Positions 23,212 to 30,106 of a stretch of 40,118 nt of DNA are shown here, one piece after another. Location of the stretch: positions 1 to 40,118 of the forward strand of contig JAJYMM010000034.1 of assembly GCA_021787035.1 (NCBI GenBank). Reading direction: 5' to 3'. The position numbers and the translations under genes were made by a program. Numbering within the stretch: the stretch's first letter is position 1; every line of letters begins with the position of its first letter. The notes beneath the pieces were generated by a model. It searched no databases. It was not told where the DNA came from and was given only the letters and a program-made list of their open reading frames with translations. Source of the DNA: Actinomycetes bacterium. GTDB taxonomy: Bacteria > Actinomycetota > Acidimicrobiia > Acidimicrobiales > Palsa-688.

Positions 23212-24128
23212 GCGCTTCCAGGGGCCCAGCGCGTCTCGCGCTCGTCGGCCCGACGGCGAGCGGGAAATCTTCGCTTGCAATTCAAATTGCGCTCCAATTG
23301 GGTGACGTAGAGGTCGTGAGCGCCGATTCGATGCAGGTTTACAAGGGGATGGACATCGGTACGGCCAAACTGCCTGCGGCCGAGCGGCGCGGGGTCCCCC
23401 ACCACCTTCTGGACGTGGTCCTGCCGGGGGAGGACTGGGACGTGGCGCGCTTCGTCGCCGAGGCCGGCGCCGTTGTGGAAAGCATCGAGGCCCGCGGGCA
23501 CCGGCCGCTCCTGGTCGGCGGGACGGGCCTTTATGTTCACGCGCTGGTGGACGGTTTCGATGTCCCGGGGAGGTTCCCTCAAGTGGGCGCACTGCTGGAG
23601 GGGGCCCCTACGGATGCGCTCTACCGCCGCCTCGGCGAGGTCGACCCCGCCGGCGCCGCCAGGATCGAGCCGGGCAACCGCCGGCGGGTGCTCCGCGCGC
23701 TCGAGGTGAGCCTCGGGAGCGGGAGGCCGTTCTCCTCCTACGGGCCGGGGGTCGGGGCGTTCCCGGCGACACCGTGGTCCCTCGCCGGCGTCTGGCTCCC
23801 GCGAGGCGTCGTCGGGGCCCGGCTCGCTCGGCGCCTCGAGGCCATGGTGAGCGCGGGCTTCGTCGAGGAGGTGCGGGCACTGGCTGTGCGGCCGGAGGGT
23901 ATTTCGCGCACCGCCCGCCAGGCCTTGGGCTACCGGGAGATCCTGGCCCACCTCGAAGGCGGGCTGCCTTTGGCCGATGCGCTCGACTTGGCGCTCCGGC
24001 GGACGCGCCAGTTCGCACGCCGCCAGCGGATGTGGTGGCGAAGAGACCCGAGGGTGCAGTGGTTTGGGGCAGCAGAAAACCCGCTGGACGTTTTCCCGGC
24101 GCTGCTGGGAAACTGGGGATATGCCTGA
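23208..24128 (+). CDS. miaA: tRNA dimethylallyltransferase MiaA, probable CTG start
   Basis: MiaA attaches the dimethylallyl group to A37 of tRNAs, the substrate step for MiaB. The P-loop GPTASGKS, the SADSMQVYKGMDIGTAKL motif, the HHLLDVV and GGTGLYVHAL motifs and the C-terminal SRTARQALGYREI block are present. The frame has no ATG, GTG or TTG between 23034 (well inside miaB) and the P-loop. The only sensible initiator is CTG at 23208, which overlaps the miaB stop as CTGA and gives 306 residues, the usual family length. Starting at 23034 would add 58 unconserved residues encoded inside miaB. Translation by coupling from miaB would explain a weak start codon. Confidence 0.9.
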   Translation: MSASRGPARLALVGPTASGKSSLAIQIALQLGDVEVVSADSMQVYKGMDIGTAKLPAAERRGVPHHLLDVVLPGEDWDVARFVAEAGAVVESIEARGHRPLLVGGTGLYVHALVDGFDVPGRFPQVGALLEGAPTDALYRRLGEVDPAGAARIEPGNRRRVLRALEVSLGSGRPFSSYGPGVGAFPATPWSLAGVWLPRGVVGARLARRLEAMVSAGFVEEVRALAVRPEGISRTARQALGYREILAHLEGGLPLADALDLALRRTRQFARRQRMWWRRDPRVQWFGAAENPLDVFPALLGNWGYA

Positions 24129-24969
24129 ACAGGCGCTGCTGCTCGACAAGTACGAGGGCCTCGGTAACGACTTCTTGGTCCTTTTGGACCTGGAGGGCGC
24201 TAGCCCGCTCACCGCGAAGCTGGCGCGCGCCGTGTGCGACCGCCACCGCGGCTTTGGGGCAGATGGCCTGCTCCGGGCCGGTCCTGGCGAAGACGGGGCC
24301 AAGATCAGCTTCGAGCTGAGGAACGCCGACGGCACTTGGGCCGAGATGAGCGGCAACGGCCTGCGCTGCCTGGCGCACGCGGCGGTCGACGCCGGTGCCG
24401 TCCCCGCCGGGCCGGGGGATGCCTTTAACGTCGCGACGCCCGTCGGGCTACGAGAGGTGCGGGTCCAGGATCTGCGCCCGGGCTGGATGTGGGCGAGCAC
24501 CGAGATGGGTGCCCCGGAAGTCCGGGGGGAGCCGCACGCCTGCAACGTCGGGAACGGCCAGCTCTTCGTCGACGTGGGCAACCCTCACCTGGTCGTGCTC
24601 GGCCCGGACCCGGCCAAGCTCGACGTGGCATCGCTCGGGGCGGAGCTGTCGGGTGAGCTCGGCCAGGCCAGCGGAGGGCTAAACGTGGAGTTCGTCACCC
24701 TCGGGCCGGGCGCCGACGAGATCACGATGAGGGTTTTCGAGCGAGGCGTCGGCGAGACCCTGGCGTGCGGCACGGGTTCGGTGGCGGCCGCCTCAGCGCT
24801 GCGTTTCTTGGGCAGGGTGGGCACCAAGGTGACCGTCCACCAGCCGGGTGGGGACGTCGACGTCGAGCTCAGGGATGACGGCGTAGCGGTCCTGTCTGGC
24901 CCTAGCCGGCGGGTGGGGCACTGTGTGGTGGACGACGTGGCGGGCAATACCTGGGAGCCCCGGGCGTGA
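24121..24969 (+). CDS. dapF: Diaminopimelate epimerase with Ser at the first catalytic Cys position
   Basis: DapF interconverts LL- and meso-diaminopimelate. This 282-residue protein has the KYEGLGNDFLVL start, the CDRHRGFGADGLL motif, the NVGNGQLFVDVGNPH region and the second catalytic cysteine C216 in LACGTGS. In the first catalytic motif the usual xMCGNG reads EMSGNG, so Ser77 replaces the Cys that acts as one of the two acid/base residues in E. coli-type DapF. A Cys sits six residues later (C83) but not in the known catalytic place. The swap may be normal for this lineage or may change activity. The ATG start lies eight bases inside the end of miaA, and the stop overlaps hflX as GTGA. Confidence 0.93.
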   Translation: MPEQALLLDKYEGLGNDFLVLLDLEGASPLTAKLARAVCDRHRGFGADGLLRAGPGEDGAKISFELRNADGTWAEMSGNGLRCLAHAAVDAGAVPAGPGDAFNVATPVGLREVRVQDLRPGWMWASTEMGAPEVRGEPHACNVGNGQLFVDVGNPHLVVLGPDPAKLDVASLGAELSGELGQASGGLNVEFVTLGPGADEITMRVFERGVGETLACGTGSVAAASALRFLGRVGTKVTVHQPGGDVDVELRDDGVAVLSGPSRRVGHCVVDDVAGNTWEPRA

Positions 24970-26240
24970 CCCTTATAGAGCGCAGCTTCCGGGAAAAGAT
25001 CGTCTTGGTGGGAGTGACACTACCGGGGAGGGGTGACGGTACGCCGCCGGTGGTGGAGACCGAACGCCACCTGGACGAGCTCTCGCTCCTCGTCGCAACT
25101 GCCGGTGCGGACGTCGTCGCCCGTGTGCTCCAGCGCCGGGACGAGCCCGACCCAGCCACCTACGTCGGGCGCGGCAAGGCCATGGAGCTGCGGGAGATCT
25201 CCGAAGAAGTCGACGCCGACACCGTCGTGTTCGACGACGAGCTGTCGCCTGCCCAGTCGCGCAACTTGGAAAAAATCCTCGGCAGGACGGCGATCGACCG
25301 CACCGCCGTGATCCTCGACATCTTCGCCCAAAACGCGACCTCGGAGGAAGGCAAGGCTCAGGTCGAGCTCGCCCAGCTGCGCTACCGCCTGCCGCGCCTA
25401 AGAGGGCGAGGGGGCTCCCTGTCCCAGCAGGCAGGACGCATTGGGACCCGCGGGCCGGGCGAGACCCAGCTCGAGGTCGACCGCCGGCGCCTGGTCCGCC
25501 GCGAGCACAAGCTCGAGGCCGAGCTGGCCCAGCTCGAGCGGCGCCGGCGCCTCCAGCGAAAGGGCCGCCGGCGGAGCCGCCTCGCGTCGGTGTCCATCGT
25601 CGGCTATACGAACGCCGGCAAGTCGACCCTCCTAAATGCGCTGACCGGTGCCGGAGTGGAGGCCGACGAGCGGCTGTTCGCCACGCTCGACCCCCGCACG
25701 CGACGGCTCACCATGCCAGGTGGGGAGCCGGTCCTCGTCTCCGACACGGTCGGCTTCGTACGAAAGCTCCCCCACCAGCTGGTGGAGGCGTTCCACAGCA
25801 CCTTGGAGGTCGTGGAAGAGGCGGACCTGCTCCTTCACGTGGTCGACTCGTCTGCCCCCGATGCCGAAGACCAGGTGGACGCCGTGAGGGCGGTGCTCGC
25901 GGAGATCGGCGCCGCGGCTATAGCCGAGCTCATGGTGCTCAACAAGGCGGACCTGGCGCCAGCTAAGGCGGGAGAGCTGGCCGAGCGGTACCCGGGCTCG
26001 GTTGTCGTCTCGGCGTCGCGCGGCGACGGCGTGGACGAGTTGCTCGCGGCGCTAGCCGCGCGCCTGCGCAGTTCCAACCGGGTCGTCAAGCTCTTGGTCC
26101 CTTACGAAAGAGGTGACGTGCTCGCTGCGCTCCATCGCGAGGGCGAGGTCCTTTACACCCACGAGGACGACGGGGCTACCGTCGTCAGGGTGACGCTCCC
26201 AGCCGCAGCCGTGCCCCGGTTCCTCCCCTACATATGCTGA
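24966..26240 (+). CDS. hflX: Ribosome-associated GTPase HflX
   Basis: HflX binds and splits stalled or heat-damaged ribosomes. The 424-residue protein has the N-terminal HflX domain (RRDEPDPATYVGRGK, VVFDDELSPAQSRNLE, DRTAVILDIFAQNATSEEGK and the GTRGPGETQLEVDRRR motif) and an Arg-rich helical linker. The GTPase motifs follow: G1 GYTNAGKST at 213–221, G3 DTVGFV, G4 NKAD and G5 SAS. A short C-terminal domain ends at residue 424. The GTG start overlaps the dapF stop. It sits inside the dap/mia gene run, as in mycobacteria (miaA–dapF–hflX). Confidence 0.97.
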   Translation: MTLIERSFREKIVLVGVTLPGRGDGTPPVVETERHLDELSLLVATAGADVVARVLQRRDEPDPATYVGRGKAMELREISEEVDADTVVFDDELSPAQSRNLEKILGRTAIDRTAVILDIFAQNATSEEGKAQVELAQLRYRLPRLRGRGGSLSQQAGRIGTRGPGETQLEVDRRRLVRREHKLEAELAQLERRRRLQRKGRRRSRLASVSIVGYTNAGKSTLLNALTGAGVEADERLFATLDPRTRRLTMPGGEPVLVSDTVGFVRKLPHQLVEAFHSTLEVVEEADLLLHVVDSSAPDAEDQVDAVRAVLAEIGAAAIAELMVLNKADLAPAKAGELAERYPGSVVVSASRGDGVDELLAALAARLRSSNRVVKLLVPYERGDVLAALHREGEVLYTHEDDGATVVRVTLPAAAVPRFLPYIC

Positions 26241-27361
26241 CCCTCCCCAAGTACCCTTACGAGAGGCTGGAGCCGATGCGGGCCAAGGCCGCCCTGCTCG
26301 AGGGGGGCGCGGTCGACCTCTCGGTAGGCAGCCCCTGCGACCCGCCGAGCCCGGCGGCCCTGGACGCACTGAGCTCGCCCGACACCGGTGGGGCCACGCG
26401 GGGGTACCCGACGTCGCGAGGTTCTTCTGCCGCCAGGCACGAAGTTGCCGGCTGGATGGAGCGGCGCCTCGGGGCTCGCGTCGAGGCCGAACAGGTCGCC
26501 CTTTGCATCGGCACCAAAGAACTGGTCGCCGGTCTCCCAGCATGGCTGCACCTGCGCGACGGCTCGCGCGATACCGTCCTCTACCCGGAGCTCGCTTACC
26601 CGACCTACGAAATGGGGGCTCTGCTAGCCGGGCTCCGAGGTGTGCCGGTGCCCGTCGGGGAGGACTGGCGGCTCCGCCTCGACGCCATCAGTGAGGCCGA
26701 CGCCGAGAGGGCGCTCCTGCTCTGGGTCAACAGCCCCGGGAACCCAGCCGGGCAGCTCGAGGACCTGGCGGCCGCCGCAGCCTGGGGCCGCGAGCGCGGG
26801 GTGATCGTAGCGAGCGATGAGTGCTACGCCGAAGAGACCTGGCAGGGCCAACCTCGTACCATCCTCCACCACGGGTCCGGGCATGACGGGATGGAGGGGG
26901 TGCTCGCGGTCCACTCCCTTTCGAAGCGGAGCAACCTGGCTGGCCTCCGCTTCGGGTGGTACACGGGGGACCGGGAAGTCGTCAAGTTCCTCCAGGAAGT
27001 GCGCCAGCACGCTGGCTTCATGGTCCCTGGTGCGGCCCAGCGAGCGGGCGCCGCCGCGCTCGGCGACCAGGCCCACGCCGATGCACAGCGCGAGCTCTAC
27101 CGGGAGCGGCTGGTGCGCCTGAGGGAGATCCTGGCCGCTGCCGGTGTCGACGCGCCCATGCCAGGGGGTGGCATATACATCTGGGCACCGGCACCGAACG
27201 GGGACGCGTGGGCGTTCACAGAGCTCCTCGCCGAAAAGGCGGGCCTCGTGGTCTCGCCAGGGGAGTTCTATGGCCGAGCGGGGGAGCGCCACGTGAGGGT
27301 TGCAGCCGTGGCGCCCATGGAGCGCCTAGAGCTGGTCGCGTCGCGCCTTGGCGCCTGCTGA
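26234..27361 (+). CDS. dapC: Succinyldiaminopimelate aminotransferase (PLP fold type I)
   Basis: This aminotransferase of 375 residues would convert N-succinyl-2-amino-6-ketopimelate to N-succinyl-LL-diaminopimelate with glutamate. It has the class I/II fold signatures: the substrate-side GYPTSRGSSAARHEVAGWM region, the NSPGNPAGQ motif, SDECYAEE, and the PLP lysine K231 in SLSKRSNLAGLRFGW, the DapC form of the motif. A C-terminal GGGIYIWAP segment and VRVAAVAP complete it. Assignment to DapC rests on this sequence pattern and on its place between hflX and dapD–dapE. The ATG at 26234 overlaps hflX by seven bases. Confidence 0.92.
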   Translation: MLTLPKYPYERLEPMRAKAALLEGGAVDLSVGSPCDPPSPAALDALSSPDTGGATRGYPTSRGSSAARHEVAGWMERRLGARVEAEQVALCIGTKELVAGLPAWLHLRDGSRDTVLYPELAYPTYEMGALLAGLRGVPVPVGEDWRLRLDAISEADAERALLLWVNSPGNPAGQLEDLAAAAAWGRERGVIVASDECYAEETWQGQPRTILHHGSGHDGMEGVLAVHSLSKRSNLAGLRFGWYTGDREVVKFLQEVRQHAGFMVPGAAQRAGAAALGDQAHADAQRELYRERLVRLREILAAAGVDAPMPGGGIYIWAPAPNGDAWAFTELLAEKAGLVVSPGEFYGRAGERHVRVAAVAPMERLELVASRLGAC

Positions 27362-27368
27362 CTCGGGC

Positions 27369-27374
27369 TAGCTT
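27369..27374 (+). promoter_or_regulatory. Putative -10 box for a leaderless dapD transcript
   Basis: TAGCTT ends six bases before the dapD ATG. GGAG is present but only one base from the ATG, too close to serve as a Shine-Dalgarno sequence. The only gap in the hflX–dapE run (27362–27380) is here. Confidence 0.4.
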
Positions 27375-27380
27375 CGGAGC

Positions 27381-28199
27381 ATGCTCCGTCAGGAAATAGA
27401 CGCCCTTTGGGCGAGGCGCGAAGAGCTCGGGCCGGAAAGCAAGGCTGAAGCGGACCTGGTGCGTGAGGCGATCGCGCTGCTCGACTCCGGCCAGGCGCGC
27501 GTGGCGGAGGTGGCGGCCGACGGCTCGGTCAGCGTGAACGAGTGGCTGAAGCGGGCCGTGCTGCTGTTTTTCAAGGTGTCGGCGGTGGAGGTCACCGAGC
27601 TCGGCCCCTTCGAGTACGCGGACCGCCTACCCCTGAAACGGGGCTTCAAGGCAGCCGGCGTGCGCGTCGTCCCGGGTGCTTCGGCGCGCTGGGGGAGCTT
27701 CATCGGACGGGGGGCCGTTTTGATGCCGAGCTACGTGAACATCGGCGCCTATGTCGGGGAGGGCACGATGGTCGACACGTGGGCGACCGTGGGGAGCTGT
27801 GCCCAGGTGGGCTCGGATGTGCACCTGGCCGGTGGCGTCGGGATCGGGGGGGTCCTGGAGCCCCCGCAGGCGGCACCCGTCATAATCGGCGACAAGGCGC
27901 TCATCGGCAGCCGCTGCATGATCACCCAGGGGGCGAGGGTTGGCACGGGCTCGGTCCTTGGAGAGGGCTGCATCCTCAACCCGAGCATCCCCGTCATCGA
28001 CGCCGAGACAGGCCGGGAGCTCGGCCGGGGCACCGTCCCGCCCTGGTGCGTCGGGGTCGGGGCGACGAGGCAACGGGAGTTCCCCGGCGGCACCTTCGGC
28101 CTGGCGTGCGTGCTCGTCGTGCGCCGGCTGGAAGAGGGCCACCGCCACACGAAGGCCCAGCTCGAGGACGTGCTTCGCGAGCACGGGGCGGGTCTCTGA
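27381..28199 (+). CDS. dapD: Tetrahydrodipicolinate N-succinyltransferase, E. coli type
   Basis: DapD adds a succinyl group to tetrahydrodipicolinate, the step that commits the cell to the succinylase branch of diaminopimelate synthesis. The 272-residue protein has the N-terminal helical domain (SVSVNEWLKRAVLLFFK) and the left-handed beta-helix with hexapeptide repeats (LMPSYVNIGAYVGEGTMVDTWA, VGSCAQVGSDVHLAGG, VGIGGVLEP). These match the E. coli/proteobacterial DapD family closely. Mycobacterial DapD belongs to a different subfamily with a shorter, divergent helix domain. The ATG start seems leaderless. The stop overlaps dapE as CTGA. Confidence 0.95.
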   Translation: MLRQEIDALWARREELGPESKAEADLVREAIALLDSGQARVAEVAADGSVSVNEWLKRAVLLFFKVSAVEVTELGPFEYADRLPLKRGFKAAGVRVVPGASARWGSFIGRGAVLMPSYVNIGAYVGEGTMVDTWATVGSCAQVGSDVHLAGGVGIGGVLEPPQAAPVIIGDKALIGSRCMITQGARVGTGSVLGEGCILNPSIPVIDAETGRELGRGTVPPWCVGVGATRQREFPGGTFGLACVLVVRRLEEGHRHTKAQLEDVLREHGAGL

Positions 28200-29248
28200 G
28201 CGACCTCCTCAGCCTGACGAGAGAGCTTGTCGGGGTCCCGTCGGTCTCGGGGGAGGAACGGGCGCTCGCAGGCCTCGTCGAGGCCAGGCTCCGCCAGGTC
28301 CCCTGGCTGGAGGTCGCGCGCCTCGGTGACAACGTCGTGGCGAGGACGGACCTCGGGCGTGGCGAGCGCGTCGTCCTGGCCGGCCACCTAGACACCGTCC
28401 CAGGCGACCAGCAGGCCCACGAGGAGGGCGGGACGCTGTGGGGCCTGGGCTCCGCCGACATGAAGGGAGGCCTCGCCGTGATGCTGGACCTGGCGGCGAC
28501 CGTCTCGGCAGCGGGCCATGACGTTACCTACGTTTTTTACGCTTGCGAAGAGGTTGCTCGTGAACGAAGCGGGCTGCTGGCCGTCTCCGCCGTCCAGCCC
28601 GAGCTGCTCGGAGGCTCAGTGGCGGTGGTCTGCGAGCCGACGGGCGCCGTCGTCGAAGCGGGTTGCCAGGGTGTGTTGAAGGCGACCGTCGCGCTCGCCG
28701 GCCGGCGTTCCCACGTCGCTCGCCCCTGGGCCGGCCGAAACGCACTGCACCGCCTTGGGCCCGTGCTCGACGCCGTCGCCAGCTGGTCGCCTCGCCAGCC
28801 CGAGCTGGACGGCTGTCGTTACCAGGAGTCACTGCAGGCGGTCCGAGTGGCTGGTGGCATCGCGTCCAACGTCGTGCCAGATCGCGTCGAGGTCGACCTC
28901 AATTACCGCTTCGCCCCGGACCTCGACATCGCAGCGGCTGAGGCCGCACTGGCCGAGATCGTTGGGCCGTACCTGGAGGCGGAGGACTCTTTCCAAGTCA
29001 CTGACAGCGCTCCGCCCGCTCCGCCCTGTCTTCAGAGCCCGGTGCTGGCGGCGCTGGTAGCAGCCTCGGGTGCGCCGGTACGCGCCAAGCTCGGCTGGAC
29101 GGACGTGGCTTTTTTTGCCGAGAGGGGCATACCCGCCGCCAATTTCGGCCCTGGCGACCCGGAGCTGGCACATAGCGCCGGCGAGCACGTGACGAGGTCC
29201 TCGCTCGAGCGCGCCCGCGCCGTGCTCGGCGAGCTTCTCGGGGCCTGA
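28196..29248 (+). CDS. dapE: Succinyl-diaminopimelate desuccinylase (M20 metallopeptidase), probable CTG start
   Basis: DapE removes succinate to give LL-diaminopimelate. The M20 signatures are present: AGHLDTVPGD (first metal His and catalytic Asp), GLGSADMKGGLAVML (bridging Asp), FYACEEVA (general base and metal Glu), CEPTG, the lid/dimerisation domain with RRSHVARPWAGRNA, and the C-terminal HSAGEHV metal His. No ATG, GTG or TTG occurs in frame before the conserved LLSLTRELVGVPSVSGEE helix. The CTG at 28196 overlaps the dapD stop as CTGA and gives 350 residues, the normal length. The next in-frame GTG would delete the conserved N-terminal helix. This gene ends the dap run. Confidence 0.92.
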   Translation: MSDLLSLTRELVGVPSVSGEERALAGLVEARLRQVPWLEVARLGDNVVARTDLGRGERVVLAGHLDTVPGDQQAHEEGGTLWGLGSADMKGGLAVMLDLAATVSAAGHDVTYVFYACEEVARERSGLLAVSAVQPELLGGSVAVVCEPTGAVVEAGCQGVLKATVALAGRRSHVARPWAGRNALHRLGPVLDAVASWSPRQPELDGCRYQESLQAVRVAGGIASNVVPDRVEVDLNYRFAPDLDIAAAEAALAEIVGPYLEAEDSFQVTDSAPPAPPCLQSPVLAALVAASGAPVRAKLGWTDVAFFAERGIPAANFGPGDPELAHSAGEHVTRSSLERARAVLGELLGA

Positions 29249-29253
29249 GCGCC

Positions 29254-29259
29254 TAAGCT
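29254..29259 (+). promoter_or_regulatory. Putative -10 box upstream of the DUF948 gene
   Basis: TAAGCT, the same hexamer as before miaB, ends eight bases ahead of the GTG at 29268. No Shine-Dalgarno sequence is visible. Confidence 0.35.
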
Positions 29260-29267
29260 CGTTAGCT

Positions 29268-29756
29268 GTGCCAGCCCAGTTCGTGGCTGCCACCAGCGCG
29301 GTGGCCGTCGGCGTCACCGTGGTGGCGACGCTCGTGGTCGTCGCCTTGTTGTTGGCGGTCCTGCACTTGCTCAAAGCGGCACGCGAGCTGCGACGGGAAG
29401 CCGAAGTCCTGGCGAAGGAGGCGGGGCAGCTCCTGGCAGAGATTCGTACCGAGGTCCGCCAGGCCGGGGAGGAGGTAGAGCGGGTCGAGCGCATGGTCGG
29501 CAGCGCCGAGGCAATCAGCGAGGCCGTCGGCGGGGCTTCGCGCCTCGTAGGGGGTGTTGTCGCTGCGCCGCTCATAAAGGTCGTGGCGTTCGCGTCTGGA
29601 GTGGCACACGCGGCTCGTTCCCTTCGTGACGGCGGCCGTAGCGAGGTGGCCGTGGTGCCTGCGCAGCGGCCGAGGGCATTGCCCTCTGGCGGTAGGAGGC
29701 GGCGCCTCCGCCTCCGCCTCCGCCGCAAGCTGCCTTCAGCGGGAGGGCGCCGGTAG
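29268..29756 (+). CDS. DUF948-like membrane-anchored coiled-coil protein
   Basis: This 162-residue protein has one N-terminal membrane helix (residues 8–36, VAVGVTVVATLVVVALLLAV) and a heptad-rich, Glu/Arg-rich cytoplasmic segment (LKAARELRREAEVLAKEAGQ onward to about residue 80). A short hydrophobic stretch follows (LVGGVVAAPLIKVVAFASGV), then an Arg-rich tail. This is the layout of DUF948 proteins, which in actinobacteria precede a DUF6167 gene and alaS. Function is unknown. The same gene pair is present here, but alaS is displaced by about 4.4 kb. The TAG stop shares one base with the next GTG start (TAGTG). Confidence 0.75.
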   Translation: MPAQFVAATSAVAVGVTVVATLVVVALLLAVLHLLKAARELRREAEVLAKEAGQLLAEIRTEVRQAGEEVERVERMVGSAEAISEAVGGASRLVGGVVAAPLIKVVAFASGVAHAARSLRDGGRSEVAVVPAQRPRALPSGGRRRRLRLRLRRKLPSAGGRR

Positions 29757-30106
29757 TGCTGAAAAGGCTCACGTGGGCGAGTGTCGGCCTGGTGACCGGC
29801 CTGGGGGCCTCCAAGTGGCTCGAGCACCAGGCCCGCAAGCGCTTGCGTCGGTACCTGAGGGACCACCCAGGCCCGCGCTACGCAGTCGCCGCCGGAGGAG
29901 AGCTGCGGGTGGCAGCGAGCGAGGCGCGTTCGGCGCTCGCGCACGCGACCGAGGAAGGCCGGCGGGCCATGGAGGCGCGCGAGCAGCAACTTCGTGCCCA
30001 GCTCGGCCTGCCGGGCGCCTCCCGTCCCGCCATTGGTAGCCCGTCTCAGGAAGCTGCTCAGGAAGCTGCGACGCAGACCCGGTTGCGGCCGGAGCGCTTC
30101 GCCTGA
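29756..30106 (+). CDS. DUF6167-like small protein
   Basis: This 116-residue protein begins with a short hydrophobic stretch (LTWASVGLVTGLGASKWLE) and continues with an Arg/Ala/Glu-rich helical region (EARSALAHATEEGRRAMEAREQQLRAQLGL), like the DUF6167 proteins found between DUF948 and alaS in streptomycetes. Function is unknown. Start GTG 29756 overlaps the upstream TAG by one base. The 3' end overlaps the 3' end of the convergent diguanylate cyclase gene by 49 bases, which is unusual and suggests that the cyclase gene was inserted tail-first here. Confidence 0.7.
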   Translation: MLKRLTWASVGLVTGLGASKWLEHQARKRLRRYLRDHPGPRYAVAAGGELRVAASEARSALAHATEEGRRAMEAREQQLRAQLGLPGASRPAIGSPSQEAAQEAATQTRLRPERFA

